Positions 38,052 to 50,245 of a stretch of 64,000 bases of DNA are shown piece by piece. The notes under the pieces are model-generated. The model ran no database searches. It was not told where the DNA came from and worked only from the letters and a program-made list of their open reading frames with translations. Each line of letters begins with the position of its first letter. The first letter of the stretch is position 1. Source of the stretch: Micromussa lordhowensis (Eukaryota > Cnidaria > Anthozoa > Scleractinia > Lobophylliidae); assembly GCA_964020085.1 (NCBI GenBank), contig OZ026598.1, forward strand, positions 12,751,016-12,815,015, written 5' to 3'. The position numbers and the translations under genes were made by a program.

Positions 38052-40796
38052 ATATACTACTAAAGCAGTTTATCTACTAAAAGCTCAAACACTTGCATTT
38101 TTGTGTACAGTTGCACTAGGTGGTCTGAGTGTTTAATGTACTTGATGTCAAGCAATAATGTTTAATGTCCTTGATTTCAAGCAATAAAGTCTTCAGAACA
38201 TGTGTTGTTCAGATTTGTATCAGGTGATACTGAGCTGTGACAGTCTGTAAAACTGTTAAGGCAATACCCTTGTATCATTCTGTTTTCCATGCTTTAACTA
38301 TGTCCTGGTTTCCCATCTAGTGTTTCTTTGTAACGAAATTGTTGGAATGACATGTTTTCACAGATGTATCATGCCAGACTGACTGTCGAGTTAGGACGGA
38401 CATACGGCTGCTTGAGTGTGGCAAGGTATTGTACACTTTCCTTTACACAAGTATGGTTTATATTCATAAGTTCTTCCGTTTTACTGTTAATAGCGGAGTA
38501 CCATAACTATAGCAACAGCACCACATGCATCCTTAGAAATAGAAACCCATGCAACTTTTTTCATGGTCGATGATGATGATGATGTCACACTACATGGCAG
38601 CCATACTCCAGTTAATACCAAGTCATGCAGTTTAAAGCGTATATCTTTTTGGACATCCATGTTATGCTCAACTGACACCTGTCAAAACAAGGTATCACTT
38701 GACCATATCGAAGGCTCAGGTTTAAAGGTCATCAAGGTCAGGTGTTTTTTATAGTTGACTGCTGACCAAGTAGTGGTTTTCGATTCGATCACGGGCTCAT
38801 GGCTCATGATTAATTCGTAATCAGGGGTTGTTTAGAAGCCAGTTAACACTAACCCTGGATTAAAAGTTAGCGGTAACCGAAGTTCAAACTTTTCTTGTAT
38901 ACAAATGTTTTTCACTGCTTTTGGGTCATGTTCAGACGCTTCAAAGGGACATCCACTTCTTAAAAATCACTTTGTTTTATGAAAATGGGAGTTTGTTTTC
39001 TTTTGAAATTTTTTTTTTTAAAAGGGGAGTTTGTTTGTTTTATTTTTAATGGGAGTTTACTTTCTAATAACATGACTTTAATTTTTATAAAATCAGGCAA
39101 AGTTTTTTAGTTTGAACAATCAGGGAAACGAAGAGTTTGCCTCAGGCCTAGCAGGGTCACCAAGGATGTAAGGATTTGTCGTGTTAAAAAAGCGTGTGGG
39201 AGCGCGAGGGGAGTACGAGCACGAGCAAGACCGAGGTAACGGTACCATCATGTTGCAAAAAACAATTTCGAGAAAAAGAATTCGGAGACAAATTCAGTCA
39301 AGTTATTTGGTTATTATTTGGTTTTCTGGAAGTTGGGAAATTTAGAGACTCGGGTGAATTTTCGGATTGAGTTCGCAATGTTTGGGAAAAGTAACCAAAA
39401 GAAATCGGCACAGCGCAAAAAGACCTATGTACGAGTTTAGGGCCACAGTGTTACGCAATGCAGGTAGATACGACTCAGGAGACAAAGGTAAACTAGTCAT
39501 TCTTTCTTTTCCTTTATTTACTCTCTTCCTACTCAACAAGATTGTGTGCTCCAAGTGATTGCGTATCAGGATAGAAATTGCCCTACCCCTACCCCCTAAC
39601 ATGGAACAACTGCATTTCGTGACAAACAAATAACGAACCGCGATTCACTGAGCAGCAATAGATCGTTTTCACGTGACGTCATGACTTTCTAAAATCTAAA
39701 ACTAAAGTTCCACCAAAGTTTTCATCCTCATCAGGTATAAGAGGTGACATATTTGTATATGTTTACAAATTGCTTCGTTTGGAAACCAGAGCATTTTGAA
39801 TTTCCGGCTTATGGAGGTGCGTGACACAAGCCTACGATCAAATTTGTTGAAAAATATATAGTGATCTCATGATTTTGAGCCCTGTTAGAAGCTGGAGCAT
39901 TAGGAAAAGTGCTTATGTAAATACTTGTTTTTTTCAGTACTGATAGTCAGTCGCCTAGATAGCCAAAGTAAGTTCCAGATGTTTACAATATTTTCCGGCC
40001 GCCATATTGGTGTACCATGGAGATACACCAACATGGCGTTTTCATACTTGGCTCTGTAAATTTCTGCGAAACATTTCAACGAATATCTGAAGTTTGGGGA
40101 AACGCACAGGGCTAAAACTTGGAAAAGTGTCTTATTTTTTTATCTTCTATAACATCACAATTTCGTAGCTTTTCCACTGGATAGTTTTCGAACTTTAACG
40201 GGATTTGGTAATTTGCATATTTCTTTGAAATGAAAGGATATTTTGCCAAAAAAAATTATCCAGTAGTTTTTGTCATGCCCAAGTCTGTCTACCATAAGAA
40301 TATGAGCGAAATCGAATTTTTGACCCTTGCTGCGAAATTAAGAATTTGTCTGATTTTTACCGACAGGCACTCTTAATGTTTCACTTTAAGACATACTTTT
40401 TGGGAAATTTGATCTTTTGACTTTCCCTTAGTGAATCATATTCTCTTGCTTGCTAAATATTTTATCTAAAGTGCAAGCTTTCTAAAGTTATCCCATCGCT
40501 TTTAGTCTTCAAAGCTAAGTTAAAAGCAGTCTATAAAGTAGAATTTTATATTGCGAAAGAGAAGGGAATTTTTGCTAAATCATTACAGAAAGTGGGCTAA
40601 CTTGCTTTCTTGGCTGTCTTGATGCTTTGCATATATATGAATGCGTATCTTTTTTCTTTGTTTGTTTTTTATTATTATTTCTTTCATATTATTCGCACCG
40701 ATACACACCAATATCAACACCGACACCAAATATCAAGTTTTGTATCTTGAATATTTGTAGTCTTGGCCCAAAGTACTTACTTTTAGTTAACGTTAA
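38052..40796. other. Gene-free region with inverted minisatellite arm
   Basis: No supported gene. Around 38,930 to 39,070 are GGGAGTTTGTTT repeats preceded by a GACGCTTCAAAGGGACATCC block; both match, inverted, sequence at 43,135 to 43,575. GTTTTCACGTGACGTCA at 39,665 resembles the MITE end near 18,224. Confidence 0.45.
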
Positions 40797-42230
40797 GGTA
40801 TCAGTGTACCCCAAATTTGATCATTTTTCCAAAAAAAAATTTTGCGCTTTTTCAAAACGTTTCTTCCCATTAATTATCTCTAATTGATAGCTGTCAACAC
40901 GTTGTCACGAGAAGTAAACTTGCATCACGTGACAGACACGATGGTCGCGAGTTTCACACGTTTGTCTTTGTATTTCTAAAATTGGTCGTCGACGTGCTGC
41001 TTCGAGTGTTTGCGTTTGTATATTTTAGATTGAAAAGTTTATGGTATTTCTATTCCATGTCGTCGAAGAAAAAACGAAGTCCGTGTCCTTTTGCAAGCGC
41101 GAAGAAACCTTCAAAGAGGAAAAAGGTTTCGAAATCATTCGATAAGGATCGAGCTGATGTTTTAGCTGCTAGCGACCGAGGTTCCTAAGTTGATTTCACA
41201 AGACGAGGAAGAACAAAGTCGATGGGTTAACGAGTTTATGAAATGCATTTTATCCTTAGTCCGATTCTCGCATTTCTCTAATCATGAGTTGTTTGGCGCT
41301 TTCGCCGTTCGAAGTTGTAACTTCTTGATCTGCACGCGTACGTGCCCGTTCGTTTCCTGTCCCTTGTTTATGAGAACGCTTTTTACTTGTCTTCGGCATC
41401 ATTTAACCTGTTTCGTTAGATGAATGGTGAATCTGCATTAGCAAAGACATTTAAAACATGGAAAATGAAAAATTAAACGAAAATTGTTTCCTTACTAACC
41501 GTAAACGTGAGCGGCGGAACCCAGATCTTCCAAATATTTCCCGCCAGGAGCAACATTTCAGCCCGCTTTGTTATTGATATGAGCTATAAAGTAAACTGAG
41601 CCTTTACTTGGTCCATCAACGGGTAATTAACTTTCACACGTTTTGTGTAATTATCTCATTACACCGGAAGAACGCCCAAAAGTATATTTTTCTTCGTATC
41701 TCGAAACGAAAATTTCAGCAAGTGAGGCGCACATTTTGAGTTCGTTTCCGACGAGTTTTCAACGTTTTTCACTGAAATTTGGAGAGAACGTTGCCCGATA
41801 ATCAGGCAAAAAAACCGTGTCGGGGTATTTTCATTTTTGTCTTCTTTCAAAAGTTATGACCTTTTTAGTGAAGAGAATGCATGTTTTATCAACTCTCAAA
41901 GTTTAACTGCGTGTCAGAAACAAACCAGACAAGTAATTGAAATTTCCCGACACCGTTTTTTAGAGAAAGGTGTCAAGAAGACATAGCGATGTTGATCGTG
42001 TTCTCCCGATCAAATCTGACCGGAAACGAACTTGATTAGTGAACCTCTGTACTTTGGGACATAGCGCGCTATATTCGAAAAACCGTACATTTTTTTAAGT
42101 CGATGAATATACCATCGTAATGTACAATTATTAAGCTCTCAGAAAATATATACTTTATTGGGGTTTGCGTCAAACGTCCGACTGTAAAGCGGGGCCAAAG
42201 AATGATGGTCATTTGGGGTACACTGATACC
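40797..42230. mobile_element. TTAA-flanked MITE
   Basis: TTAA at 40,793 and 42,231 brackets ends GGTATCAGTGTACCCCAAAT and its inverted copy. The 1.43-kb interior has no convincing gene; a basic 43-residue ORF at about 41,057 to 41,188 (SSKKKRSPCPFAS) is the only candidate and is unsupported. It is likely a non-autonomous element mobilised by a TTAA-specific transposase. Confidence 0.8.
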
Positions 42231-42378
42231 TTAAAGTGCCACTATGATCAAACACTCATTCCCTTTTTCCCTTCAGATTTTGAAAGCGTGTTCGCTTGAC
42301 ACGTAAGTGGCAAAGTTTTGAGCTTTGAGTTTTATCCAAAGGCTGTTTATTTTGAGTGTAAGTTTTGGATTTCACGGT

Positions 42379-42655
42379 GCGCCATTACTTACGTTCAAAA
42401 CTGATCGATTAGACCTCAGAGGGTTGGATCTAGAGAAAATGACGGCATTAACTCACTAGCTTAAAATTTCAGCGTATAAACACAATTTATTATACATGCA
42501 AAACACGGGTTTAAAAGTCTGAAAACCCAAAACTCCCGTGCTGCATATAAAATCAGCCGCCTACACATGCATTGCATTCTTAAACTAGTGAGTTGTTGAC
42601 GTCATTTTCTCCTCGACCCAGCTCTCTCAAGATTTTAAACTTAGTAATGGCGGAA
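42379..42655. repeat. Foldback MITE
   Basis: Imperfect arms start at GCGCCATTACTTACGTTCAAA and end at the complementary AACTTAGTAATGGCGG, with inner matches GAGAAAATGACG/CGTCATTTTCTC and ACTCACTAG/CTAGTGAGT. Confidence 0.75.
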
Positions 42656-43134
42656 GAATAAGTAAGAAAATTCCAGTTAAAATAAACAGGTGTCTTTTTA
42701 AAATCAAACTTAAAACTTGGGTCAGTTAGTGTTCAGTTAACATAGTTTTGAAATCCAAAGGAATAAAATATATGTTAGTACTGTAAGTAGTGTAAGTGTT
42801 GGAGTTGTTAATAAAATTGCATGGATTTAAAAAAAAAAACGTAAACGTGCAAAGCTAAGCGTTATTCGGCTAGACTAACTGAAGTGCTCTGTAGGCTGTG
42901 CAAGTCTACAGATCTGTAGTCTGCTTACACCGGCTCTGATTAGCCTGTTTACAGCTACTGCTCAGTTATGATAATGGTTCTGGAGGGTGTGATGATTTCA
43001 TTTCCTTTTGTTTTGTTTTTTCAGCAACAGTGTTACGGTCATAGTGTCTTGGCTGTTTCATTTCTTTGTTTCAGGTTTTGGTGTCCATCTCCACAACAGC
43101 TGGAATCATAATCCACCACCAGGTCCACCATGCT

Positions 43135-43575
43135 AAGGCTGCCATTTAAAAAAACAAACTCCCATTTTTAGGAAACAATCTCCCATGTTCAAAAAGCAAA
43201 CAGCCACTTTTAGAGAACAAACTCCCATTTTTAGAAGAGAAACTCCCGTTTTTAGGAAACAAACATCCATTTTTAGGAAACAAACTCCCATTTTCAAAAA
43301 ACTAAACACCCCAATTTTAGAAGACAAACTCCCATTCTCAAAAAACAAACTCTCAGTTTCAAAAAACAAACACCCATTTTTAGAAAACAAACTCCACTTT
43401 TGGAAAACAAACTCCCATTTTTGGAAAACAAACTCCAGTTTTCAAAAGAAAAACTCTAATTTTCAAAAAACAAACTTCCATTTTCAGAAAACAAGTCTCA
43501 TTTTCAAAAAACAAACTGCCATTTCCAAAGAGAAACATTGATTTTTAATAAGTGTATATCCATTTGAAGCTTCTG
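43135..43575 (+). repeat. AAACAAACTCCCATTTT minisatellite
   Basis: About 18 degenerate units of 20 to 24 bp (consensus AAACAAACTCCCATTTTTAG). The translated KQTPIF-type repeats are not a gene. The array and its flank are inverted relative to 38,930 to 39,070. Confidence 0.85.
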
Positions 43576-45640
43576 TAGGCTCTTGGTGTAGTTTGAGATT
43601 ATTCAAGGCCAACCATATAAACAGAAAACCTTACCGCAAAGCTAGAAAACTCAAATATTTCTCGCTTATCCTGGGTTAGCTTAATTAAGCTTTGAACAGC
43701 TTGAACAACCCGGACCAGGAGCTCTGCTTTTAAGCTTTGCTAAATCTATACATTATTTCATGCTATGATCAACTGGGAGACTCCTAATTGAGTGCAACAA
43801 CATAAACATAGGACTGATCAGCTTCACTTACCCACTCATTCACTCTCTCATTCACTCATGATCATTCAAGAACAAATGAACGGACAATTTTTTTAACTAA
43901 TTAGTAAGACCGGGAGAAGAAAATGAAATCAAAGGCTCTTTACGCTATCTTGTTTGTCATTCTCTTGTCTATGCATGCCCTCCTATATTTGAAATACGGT
44001 TTCCATTTTCTATTCATTTTTGCTGGGAATAGCCAATATTTTTTGCCATCCACACAAAAATTTAAGCTGTTTTCCTCCAACAATAACTTATAGTAATGTC
44101 CTAACCTCCAATTTTCCAAACTCCCGAACTAATCAGTTGCTGTAAAATTATCTTGATAAACATTTGTTTGGATCGAATATTAACATAGACTTTTTCCCTC
44201 ATGAGATAGGTAAACATGTAATCCAAGTACACTACAGGTCCTCGCTTACTTGAGGCATTGTTATGTCCATACTTTCAGTTCACCTATTTTTTTTTCTCTT
44301 GGTAACCTTTCACTCTTACTGAAACGTCCCTAAAACTGCAACCTCTTCTACAGTAACAGATTTATACTCGCACAGGTTATACAATAAATAATTTATAGAC
44401 CCTTGTGCTTTAGTAATGTGTGCCACTGAATTACGAGGGTATTTGCGTCTTCCTCTGTCTCTATGGTTTAAACGACCACTTGAAAATATTTTATTCACAT
44501 TTTGCTTTCCAATGTCTCGGAAATTTTTTTTTTACGATTACTGCTATTTATGTTATAGATAGATGCTTCAGCCAGCGAAAAACACCGCCTCGAAGAGAAA
44601 CAGAGAGCAGCTAGAAAACAAAGGGAGTTGTCTGGAGAGGCCTGGACACCAAGGTAGGTTTTGGCACACTTCGTTTTGATTAAAAATTGTTCCTCGAGCT
44701 TCCAAAGGATTCCGAGTTTCTAGTGGCTGCTGCAGCTGAGTCCTAAGTAAGCAGGCAGCCACCTATATCATCAGTCATGTAAGTGTGTAACTAGGGTGCC
44801 CAATTTTGGGATCATGTTCGATGAGCAGCCACTGTATGTAAAGTATTAAAGTTCGGTACTGCGAAGTTACGATTCGAAATTACCGACTGTTGTACTTACA
44901 TTAGTAACTGCGACCGAAAATTGCTCCTGTGTAACTTCATTGCGTTCCAAAATCTTTAAAATCTCAGTCGTCAAAGTCATTTCTCCACACAAACAGATTG
45001 TCTACATTGTACACCATCTTGAAGGAACTTGTGTACGGTCCGTTTTGCCCTTTGAAGTTCGCCACTTTCATTACCTGTCCCTTCTTCTGTGACTGAAGAT
45101 CAAACAGAAATCAGTGCAATGTTCGGAATCATGAAATGTCGAACAAATATCGGTTTCCCTTGGGTTTTGATGATTAAACAGAAACTTCGGTACAATGTTT
45201 GGAATCATAAATTTTCTCTTGGTCTGCTCCAGGCTCTCAGTAGTTGGAGACGAGCGAAAAAAGAGCGCTCCGTTGCAGTTCGGTCTTTTCGAGCAAAATT
45301 GCTTTTCGATGGGGTCGGGTTTGGTAGCAATATGCGACCTACAAACCTCACTTCAAGAAGATAATACGGGAAGACCTAGTCATGTCCCTTTCAGGCGATC
45401 TATTCTTCAGTTTAGTGGTGTTTTGGTGTTGTGTAAGTAACACTAACTAGCTAAATTTTAAATAATCTGTTGTAGCCTCACATTCCCTGTCAGTACGTTG
45501 CTTCGGACTCTATCACTTTTCTTCGCGAAATTAACGTAGGGGAATTTTATGGTTTCAATTAAAGTAGAAAGTTTATTTACCAACACTTCCATAGATGAAT
45601 GTATCGACCTGATGTGCATCACCTGACATCATGACAGGCA
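43576..45640. other. No gene seen
   Basis: Short ORFs only. A CACTCATTCACTC-type short repeat lies at about 43,830 to 43,860. No protein family or RNA gene recognised. Confidence 0.35.
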
Positions 45641-45659
45641 ATGCAGACATCAGACAAAG

Positions 45660-46200
45660 CGCGTCTGGCTTTTCATTTCTTTGACCGTCGAAACTCATTG
45701 CTTGGTTAAGGGCACATTTTACGATCAGGTTGATGATGTAGCCATTGGCTCTCCTTCTAGCCCCTGTTCTTGCCAATCAATTCATTGAGCACCACGAAAA
45801 GATGTGGTTGGAGCAATATAGGATTCCGAAATATTGCTTTACCGTCGTTATGTGGACGAGACATTTTGCCTTTTTAACTCGGAGCAGGACTGCAACCTTT
45901 TCTGTAATTTTATTAACAGTTAACACCCCAACTTTCATTTCACTATGGAGAAAGAAGTTAACCATGTTAAACGTTTTCTTGATGTTTTATTGAAAAACGA
46001 AGTTCCACATTTCCCTTTCACAAGCACACATCGCATAAAGACCTTCAATGGTGTGCTAGCCTTTTTTTTAGTTTTGCACCTGTTTGTTACAAAAGAAGGC
46101 TGATCAAAACCCTTATTGAAAAAGAATGAGATTAGCAACATGTGGCTGGGTTTTTCAGATTAAAATTGTTTGTAATTTTGCGCAGCAAGTTCTATCCTTT
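45660..46200 (+). pseudogene. Penelope-like reverse transcriptase fragment
   Basis: In shifting frames the segment reads LAPVLANQFIEHHEKMWLEQ, then a degenerate YVDETFCLF catalytic motif, then FTMEKEVNH and FLDVLLKNE, the order found in Penelope-like element RTs (PLGPVLAN, YVDDTF, FLDV). Several frameshifts break it, and 5' and 3' parts are missing. Penelope elements are abundant in cnidarians. Confidence 0.65.
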
Positions 46201-46769
46201 CTAATAGCTTGATCCACCGCTATATTCCCAAGGCGGTAGAAGGAGATGGCGAATGATCCTACCCCTTAGAATTACGCTACTGAACTGCACTCTACCCTTT
46301 GAGTCTCTAAACTCGTGTTTCTTTGGTGTTTTAGATGGTTTGTTTCCAAGGAAGACCGGAATTCTGGAACATTCTGCTATGTGTACAAAGGGGGCTACTG
46401 GCAGGCGAGGCTAAAAGGCCACTTTCCTGAGTCGCCCTATATTTACTGACGGGCGTCTTTGACCCAGCGATGTACAACTGTTACATATCTATCATTATTA
46501 GCATGAAGCCAACTATGAAATACAGATTTACAAACAACAGAAAAAGAGCAAAGAATGCCGGTTGCAATATATGGCGCGTTTTCAGGGTCAAAATTAAGTG
46601 TATAGTTACTACATAAACTAAATTGCGGCAGCCAAATAAATTGTTATCTTACGCGGTGATTGTCACTTGATGACCTCTCTTGGTGTTCTGTCTTGCAATG
46701 GAATCCTTTCGTTGTGTCATGACTTTCAAATCGGCACTTCTTACAAGAGTTAATTTGAGACTGGGTTAA

Positions 46770-47490
46770 GTGTCATTGTCTGAGAAAGTGTTCCAGGGGC
46801 CAAAAGTTGTGGTCAACCGATTTGGCTGAAACTTGGCACAGAAGTTGGGTGCAATGAGATATTTCAAAAGCCAATTTGGCTCACTTCTCTGACTTTTAGT
46901 TTTGGAGTTTCAGGGGGGTGTCATTTTTTGCCCTTTGAGCACCAAAACCCAGCCTTCCAGGGGACATTTTGAAAGTGCCATAAAACGCAATTGGTAAATT
47001 GTGCTGCCAAATGAATTTGACCATGAACTCTACTATAATAGAGCTTTCATTTCATACATGTAACTTTGTCCTCGAGGTATTTGACAGAGAGGAGCGTGGG
47101 GCTAGAGTTTGGCAAAATTGATGTCAAAATTACAACCCAAAATTGCCATTTTTCAAAAAATCAGTGTATGTACCTGCCTTGTTGCATAACTTCCGTACCT
47201 ATACCATTATTTACTTTAAAGACTATTCTTTACCTATACCATTATTTACTTCAAAATCAGTTGAGAAAAATTTGGCTTATCGAGGTTTGTTGAATTTTTG
47301 CCCCTCTAAGGCCATTCAACATGGAATTTTGATCATAATTCATGCCATAAACAAACCAAATTGTTGACACGAAGCCCTTATTCTTTATTTGGTAAGTGAA
47401 AGTGAATTGGTAAAGCCAAATCAGTTTGGTTGTTTAGAATTACCCCGACTTTTACCGTACAATTGCTCTTAAAAGGCCTTTGATTGAACA
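46770..47490 (+). repeat. Left terminal inverted repeat of TTAA transposon copy 2
   Basis: It pairs with 53,680 to 54,388 from the tip through CAATTGCTCTTAAAAGGCCT near 47,461. Matching blocks include GGTCAACCGATTTGGCTGAA and TAGAGTTTGGCAAAATTGAT. A tandem CTATACCATTATTTACTT duplication (47,198 and 47,235) is present on this side only. Confidence 0.88.
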
Positions 47491-47527
47491 AAAAAGGGAT
47501 GGATTTTTTTTCTTTCAAGACCTAGTA

Positions 47528-47855
47528 CAGTCGACGTTTTGTCAAAGCCGCTTCTCGTAAGCGACCACCTGGCATGATTACTTATGACTGTCAGAAACCA
47601 TTGCTCAAACATCACAAAAGTTCAGTTTTAAGAACCACTGACCAAGCGTGCTCACAGATTATAGCAGTTGACTAACAAAAAAAGGCTGCAATACGATCTG
47701 TAGGTAAAAATGGATTGTAACATTGATGTAAGATGTTATGTAAGTATATATGAAATAATTCATATGAACTGCGGTCATAGATGAAAGTGAAGAATGATCC
47801 TCGCAGTGAATTTTCCAATTTAAGCAACTGGAAAGAAGAAGCCTGAAATAAATCA

Positions 47856-47889
<34 letters not shown>

Positions 47890-47956
47890 AATACCGGTGA
47901 GAGTATCGTAGTAGTAGTGAGAGTATCTATCGTATATAGAGCATCGCACCGGTATC

Positions 47957-47990
<34 letters not shown>

Positions 47991-48302
47991 TGATTTTTTT
48001 CAGGCTTCTTCTTTCCAGTTGCTTAAATTGGAAAATTCACTGCGAGGATCATTCTTCACTTTCATGTAAGATGTTATGTACAAATTTTCACTGAACAGTT
48101 GTAAGCGTTATTCGATTTGAAACATTATTGGCAGTTGTTTATTTGCCTAAGTTGTTGCTCTTTAGGTAATAACTTTATGTAATAATGTTAATCACTTCGG
48201 TTTGAGCTTATTCTCTTATTTGTTCCCGAAGATGGCCACTTCTTAGCATAAGCGACCACTTTGTCTTGCATCAAAGGTGGTCGCATACGAGAGAGTTGAC
48301 TG
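47528..48302. mobile_element. pogo/Tigger-like MITE nested in TTAA transposon
   Basis: It is flanked by TA dinucleotides, with ends CAGTCGACG and, inverted, CAGTCAACTC, and subterminal CGTAAGCGACCACCT-like sequence on both sides as in pogo-type elements. It holds no ORF and carries a tRNA-SINE inverted repeat at its centre. Confidence 0.65.
47781..48065. repeat. Head-to-head tRNA-derived SINE hairpin
   Basis: Arms 47,781 to 47,899 and 47,947 to 48,065 are near-perfect reverse complements. Each has the tRNA T-arm/B-box GGTTCGAATCCC (plus copy at about 47,969) and the tail ATTTTTTTCAGGCTTCTTCT. The 47-bp loop carries GTAGTAGTA and GAGAGTATC repeats instead of a second tRNA half. Confidence 0.8.
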
Positions 48303-48501
48303 TAACCATCATAGAGCACAAATGACAATGTTGGTGTTGATGTTCATGTCAAACGCCTCATACAAAGTCAAAATGCCTGGAGATGTGATTGGTATTGTAT
48401 CACCTTGGACACGAGAGTGCGATGACTGGACCAAGTCGACGAGTCGGGCAACCATAACTGACTCACTGATTGCTTTAAGTCAAAGAATCTAAAAAAATTA
48501 T

Positions 48502-50213
48502 TTACTTGAGGCAATCACAGGAATTTGCTAATTGTATAAGAGGTTCGTAATACGACGCTTTACGATCAGCACGACCAGAAATTTCCACGTCAAAGTGGTC
48601 GCAGAATGACTGAAGCTGACTGAGTTTTTGCTTTTCCAGAACCTTGGCTAATCTACCCTTGGCAGAGAGATCACAAAAATTGAAATCATCGTATACAAGA
48701 GGGTGCCTGAGGCCAATCTCGTGTTCAACCACCCCGACTAGTTGCTCCATGTAATCCTCTTTCTCCAGCACATTGTCTTCACCCTCCTCTTCGCTAACTG
48801 GAAGTCCTTTTTGCTGCGAAGTCAGCCGAGAAAAGTATCCTCTGACAGTCTGTACCTCAACCCACTCTGAAACTGGAAAAGTTTTCTTTATTTGTTCCAC
48901 CACCTCTGCTGGCATAGCTTTTTGGTGAAATTCCTTAGCTCCCTTGTTGAATAAATTTGTCAAAAATTCTTTGACACCCGAGGATATTCTCACCGCAGCT
49001 TTCTGCTTCTTTAAGGCCCACCCTTTGCTCAGTCGTAAGTTTGCCAAAGGAACATAATCTGTCCTGCCAATTGTCTGGCCAGCAACTTTTACTGATGTTA
49101 CAGCTGCCCACTGCCTCCGTACGTTGTCGTATACAGTGTCCATGTGCTCATCCGCCTCTTCGATTGTCTTGAAGGTGGCAATACAAGCAGGTTCAAGGCA
49201 GCTAAAAGTATTGACAGACTCAGTGACATCGTGTTTTTCCTTTGCCTGGCATTTCTTTTGTGTAACACGCGGTACCTTTTTCGTCCAATCTCCAATCCTT
49301 TCGAGCCCAGACACATCTTGTTCATTCCAAGACCCCTCTATATCCATCCCCTCTCCAACATTGTAAGCTTGCCAGACGCGTATGCTTTTAGAAGTCAGAG
49401 AGAAATTATTGTATTTCGTTATCCCCGGAAGCTTGTTAATAGCAGCGCCTGCTGGCATCGCTGATTGGTCAATCTTGCATTCTGCAACGCTCGTTCCAGC
49501 AATCCCTGGTGGGGACTCCAAGCCTTTCTTTATGTCTTTTGTACTTTCCACGTTGTGATTTTCAGCAACATAATGTCGAAGGCGCTGTTTGCAAGGGGCA
49601 ATCTTTCTGTCACATAGGTCCTTACCCGACTGAGGGTCAGAGAAATCATAGCGGATTACTTCAATACCTGACCCTCTGCTAGTGGAATTGATGGTTGACA
49701 AAAGCGCAGTACAGTGGTAGCATCCAGCATTATCACTTCTTAGGATCGCTTTACATACTGATTGATGCGACTCTTTGACACAGACAAGGACCTCTTCAAG
49801 TATACAAGAAACGGAAAACCAGTCCTGTTTGCAGCTGTTAATAGGGGAATCCTTGTTTACAATATTTGCCTCATTAGCACAAGCAATTCAGTTTTTGATG
49901 AAGTTACAAATAAATCAGTTCTGAATATTGAAAGGTCATAGTACGATTAACTCTGCCAGTGAATATGAGCCTGGTGTATTGAATACTTATTGTGCAACAC
50001 GGGTTTTAAAACTCAAAATTTAACAAAGAATGTATGAGCTTATTAGCTCTTTTGCCACCCAGAAATTTTGCAAATTTTGAAAGACAACTTCTCCCTGAAT
50101 ATTACACCCAAAGAGCTAAAAATTTCACCATGTACTAAGTTTCACTAGCTCTTTAGATGCCTGAAGTCAATTCATATCTAACATGTTTCCTTCTGTACGC
50201 AAAGCCGTATGCA

Positions 50214-50245
<32 letters not shown>

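Noticed and set aside
41039..41188. Basic host protein SSKKKRSPCPFAS
   Set aside because: It lies inside a TTAA MITE, is short and has no homologue I recognise.
43133..43541. Repeat protein with KQTPIF units
   Set aside because: Both strands give repeat proteins because the DNA is a minisatellite; unit length varies and no start context or domain exists.
47900..48000. Functional tRNA gene
   Set aside because: A B-box and acceptor-like end are present, but the D-arm/A-box half is replaced by GTAGTA repeats and the sequence is part of an inverted SINE pair.
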